Positions 3,998-5,222 of a DNA stretch of 5,222 nucleotides are shown here, in pieces (the first letter of the stretch is position 1; every line of letters starts with the position of its first letter). The DNA comes from an uncultured Candidatus Saccharibacteria bacterium. GTDB taxonomy: Bacteria; Patescibacteriota; Saccharimonadia; Saccharimonadales; Saccharimonadaceae. A model generated the notes under the pieces. That model had not been told where the DNA came from. It did not search any database and saw nothing but the letters and a program-made list of their open reading frames with translations. Location: contig CAKUXN010000041.1 of NCBI GenBank assembly GCA_934700415.1, forward strand, positions 1-5,222, read 5' to 3'. Made by a program: the position numbers and the translations under genes.

Positions 3998-5222
3998 CTA
4001 TTTCTCTTCGGCTGTTTCTTCAATGACTGAAGAAGGACCAAGGATGATTACGAAATCGTAATCGCGGGTGATGGAGGAGGGGGCTTCGGAAATAGGAGCA
4101 ACTTTAATGTTATATAGTTTTTCTAGCATATCTTCTGTGCCAGGTTTGTTTTTGCTGGAATAAATAGTAAGATCTTCTTTGAAGTCTGAACCTTCTGGAG
4201 CATTACCAATGGCGCTGACGATATAGCCATTTTCTTCTAATTTCTTTTGTTCGGAACTAGCTAAACCAGATTGACCGGTAGCATTGAAGATAGCGATAGT
4301 CGGGTGTTCGTAAGTGCGCGGATCATTGCTGAGATTTTCAGCAACAAAGGCTTGGATGGGTCCATAATTACCAACACCACCGCGAGGTAAAACATAAGAG
4401 ATGCCATTGTCTAGGGTGCCAGCTGTCATGAAATCGGGCCAGAGGGCGATTTGTCGCATACTTTCAAAATCAAAATCAAAAGTTAAATGAGCAGCGGACT
4501 TTAGTTCGTCGAGAGAGAAATTGCTACGGAAATTATCCCCTAAAGTAGAGGCCAAGCCTATAATATCTGTAATAGAAAGGTCTTTTTCGAAAATCTTGTT
4601 TTTTATACCTACTAGGATTTTTTGCTGAGAGGCTCCACGAGAAAAATCTCCACCTGTGGTACCATGACGTGCGCGGGCGAGACCGAGAGCTTGTTCACCG
4701 TTTAAAGTGTATTTAACGCCAGGCTCGTAAACGGCCCCAGTCCAATAATAATCGTAAATGCCTTCATCTAGAGTCACATCAATACCACCCAGAATATCAA
4801 CTATTGAGATAAGGGAGCCCCAATTTAAGTGGGCATAGTATTGAAAATCTACTCCGAGAATACTACCTACTTCTGTCATTAGCGCAGTGGCGCCACCAGC
4901 CTCGTTGTCACCATACATATTATTACACCAATATACTTCATTAATTTTGCCGGTAGCAGTACAGGTAGGAGAAGCTTTGAGATCGCGTGGTAACGAAAGC
5001 ATTGCAATATCACCTGTTTCTTGGTTTAAGCTAATCATCATGATGGAGTCGGTCAGTTGTGCCCCTGCATGTATACCATTACCTTCGTCGCCTTCCATAT
5101 TGTAACCACTAGTACCAAAAGCAAGGATATTGGTACGACCATTTGCATCAGTTTTGAGAGGCTCATAGGTAGGCTCAATAAACTTTATTAAATCTAGGAC
5201 ATTCCCCTGACCGCCAGTGATT
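3998..5222 (-). CDS. LytR-CpsA-Psr (LCP) family protein with LytR_C domain, 5' end outside window
   Basis: LCP enzymes move glycopolymers from undecaprenyl-phosphate carriers onto peptidoglycan or surface proteins outside the membrane. The frame stays open to the right edge, so 407 residues are visible and the N-terminus, presumably with a membrane helix, is cut off. The Met at 5098 is not the start, because the frame upstream of it encodes the conserved LCP opening GRTNILAFGTSGYN (visible 28-41). Further LCP marks are LTDSIMMISLN (56-66), the LSLPRDL block (75-81) with the lipid-phosphate-binding Arg79, and QALGLARARH (177-186) followed by the conserved GDFSRGASQQK (191-201). A LytR_C domain covers about 307-393, from PTIAIFNATGQSGLA to FVIILGPSS. 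Only two cysteines are visible (87 and 99). The gene is convergent with khpB and is not part of that cluster. Confidence 0.93.
   Translation of the reverse strand, partial: ITGGQGNVLDLIKFIEPTYEPLKTDANGRTNILAFGTSGYNMEGDEGNGIHAGAQLTDSIMMISLNQETGDIAMLSLPRDLKASPTCTATGKINEVYWCNNMYGDNEAGGATALMTEVGSILGVDFQYYAHLNWGSLISIVDILGGIDVTLDEGIYDYYWTGAVYEPGVKYTLNGEQALGLARARHGTTGGDFSRGASQQKILVGIKNKIFEKDLSITDIIGLASTLGDNFRSNFSLDELKSAAHLTFDFDFESMRQIALWPDFMTAGTLDNGISYVLPRGGVGNYGPIQAFVAENLSNDPRTYEHPTIAIFNATGQSGLASSEQKKLEENGYIVSAIGNAPEGSDFKEDLTIYSSKNKPGTEDMLEKLYNIKVAPISEAPSSITRDYDFVIILGPSSVIEETAEEK

Noticed and set aside
3982..4008. Bidirectional terminator between khpB and the LCP gene
   Set aside because: The stem is imperfect (one bulged G), runs into the LCP coding end and lacks T runs; I list the gap but do not call a terminator.
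5096..5098. Met at 5098 as the start of the LCP gene
   Set aside because: The frame stays open to the window edge, and the 41 residues upstream include the conserved LCP opening GRTNILAFGTSGYN, so the true start lies outside the window.

Overview
The window looks like the replication-origin region of a small, AT-rich bacterial genome, most likely a Patescibacteria/CPR member. Saccharibacteria (TM7) is my best guess. The guess rests on gene content, the style of the DnaA and RnpA sequences and the stripped-down gene neighbourhood; no search was run. TGA ends the full-length rnpA gene, and no reading frame here needs TGA as a sense codon, so the code is standard. This argues against Gracilibacteria and SR1.

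Layout. Positions 1-271 are non-coding and lie downstream of dnaA, which is on the minus strand. They hold an AT-rich stretch, a row of TAG-type trinucleotides, two tandem DnaA-box-like 9-mers, two further GTGGGAAAAG repeats and two outward boxes (TTATACACA, TTTTACACA). Read on the minus strand, 1-83 resembles the Bacillus-type unwinding module: tandem boxes, then DnaA-trios, then an AT-rich unwinding element. Full-length dnaA occupies 272-1624 (minus). The 221-bp dnaA-rpmH gap holds four identical TTTTCCACA boxes, two in each orientation, and two divergent promoters that overlap some of them. The origin therefore appears bipartite, with box clusters on both sides of dnaA.

On the plus strand follow rpmH (L34), rnpA (RNase P protein), yidC (membrane insertase) and a KH-R3H protein of the Jag/KhpB family. 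rpmH and rnpA are separated by a perfect 10-bp GAGA hairpin. rnpA and yidC overlap by four bases, and khpB follows yidC after four bases. This is the classic origin-proximal cluster linking ribosome and tRNA maturation with membrane protein insertion. yidD is absent, and mnmE, mnmG, rsmG and parAB do not follow khpB. Instead, a convergent LytR-CpsA-Psr (LCP) glycopolymer transferase gene runs off the right edge on the minus strand.

The genes themselves are ordinary. The most interesting content is the origin architecture: the candidate unwinding module at the left edge and the DnaA boxes placed on the dnaA and rpmH promoters. Smaller points are an apparently leaderless rnpA start, a Lys in place of the groove Arg in YidC, a degenerate KH loop in the Jag protein and a lone cysteine pair in the LCP domain.
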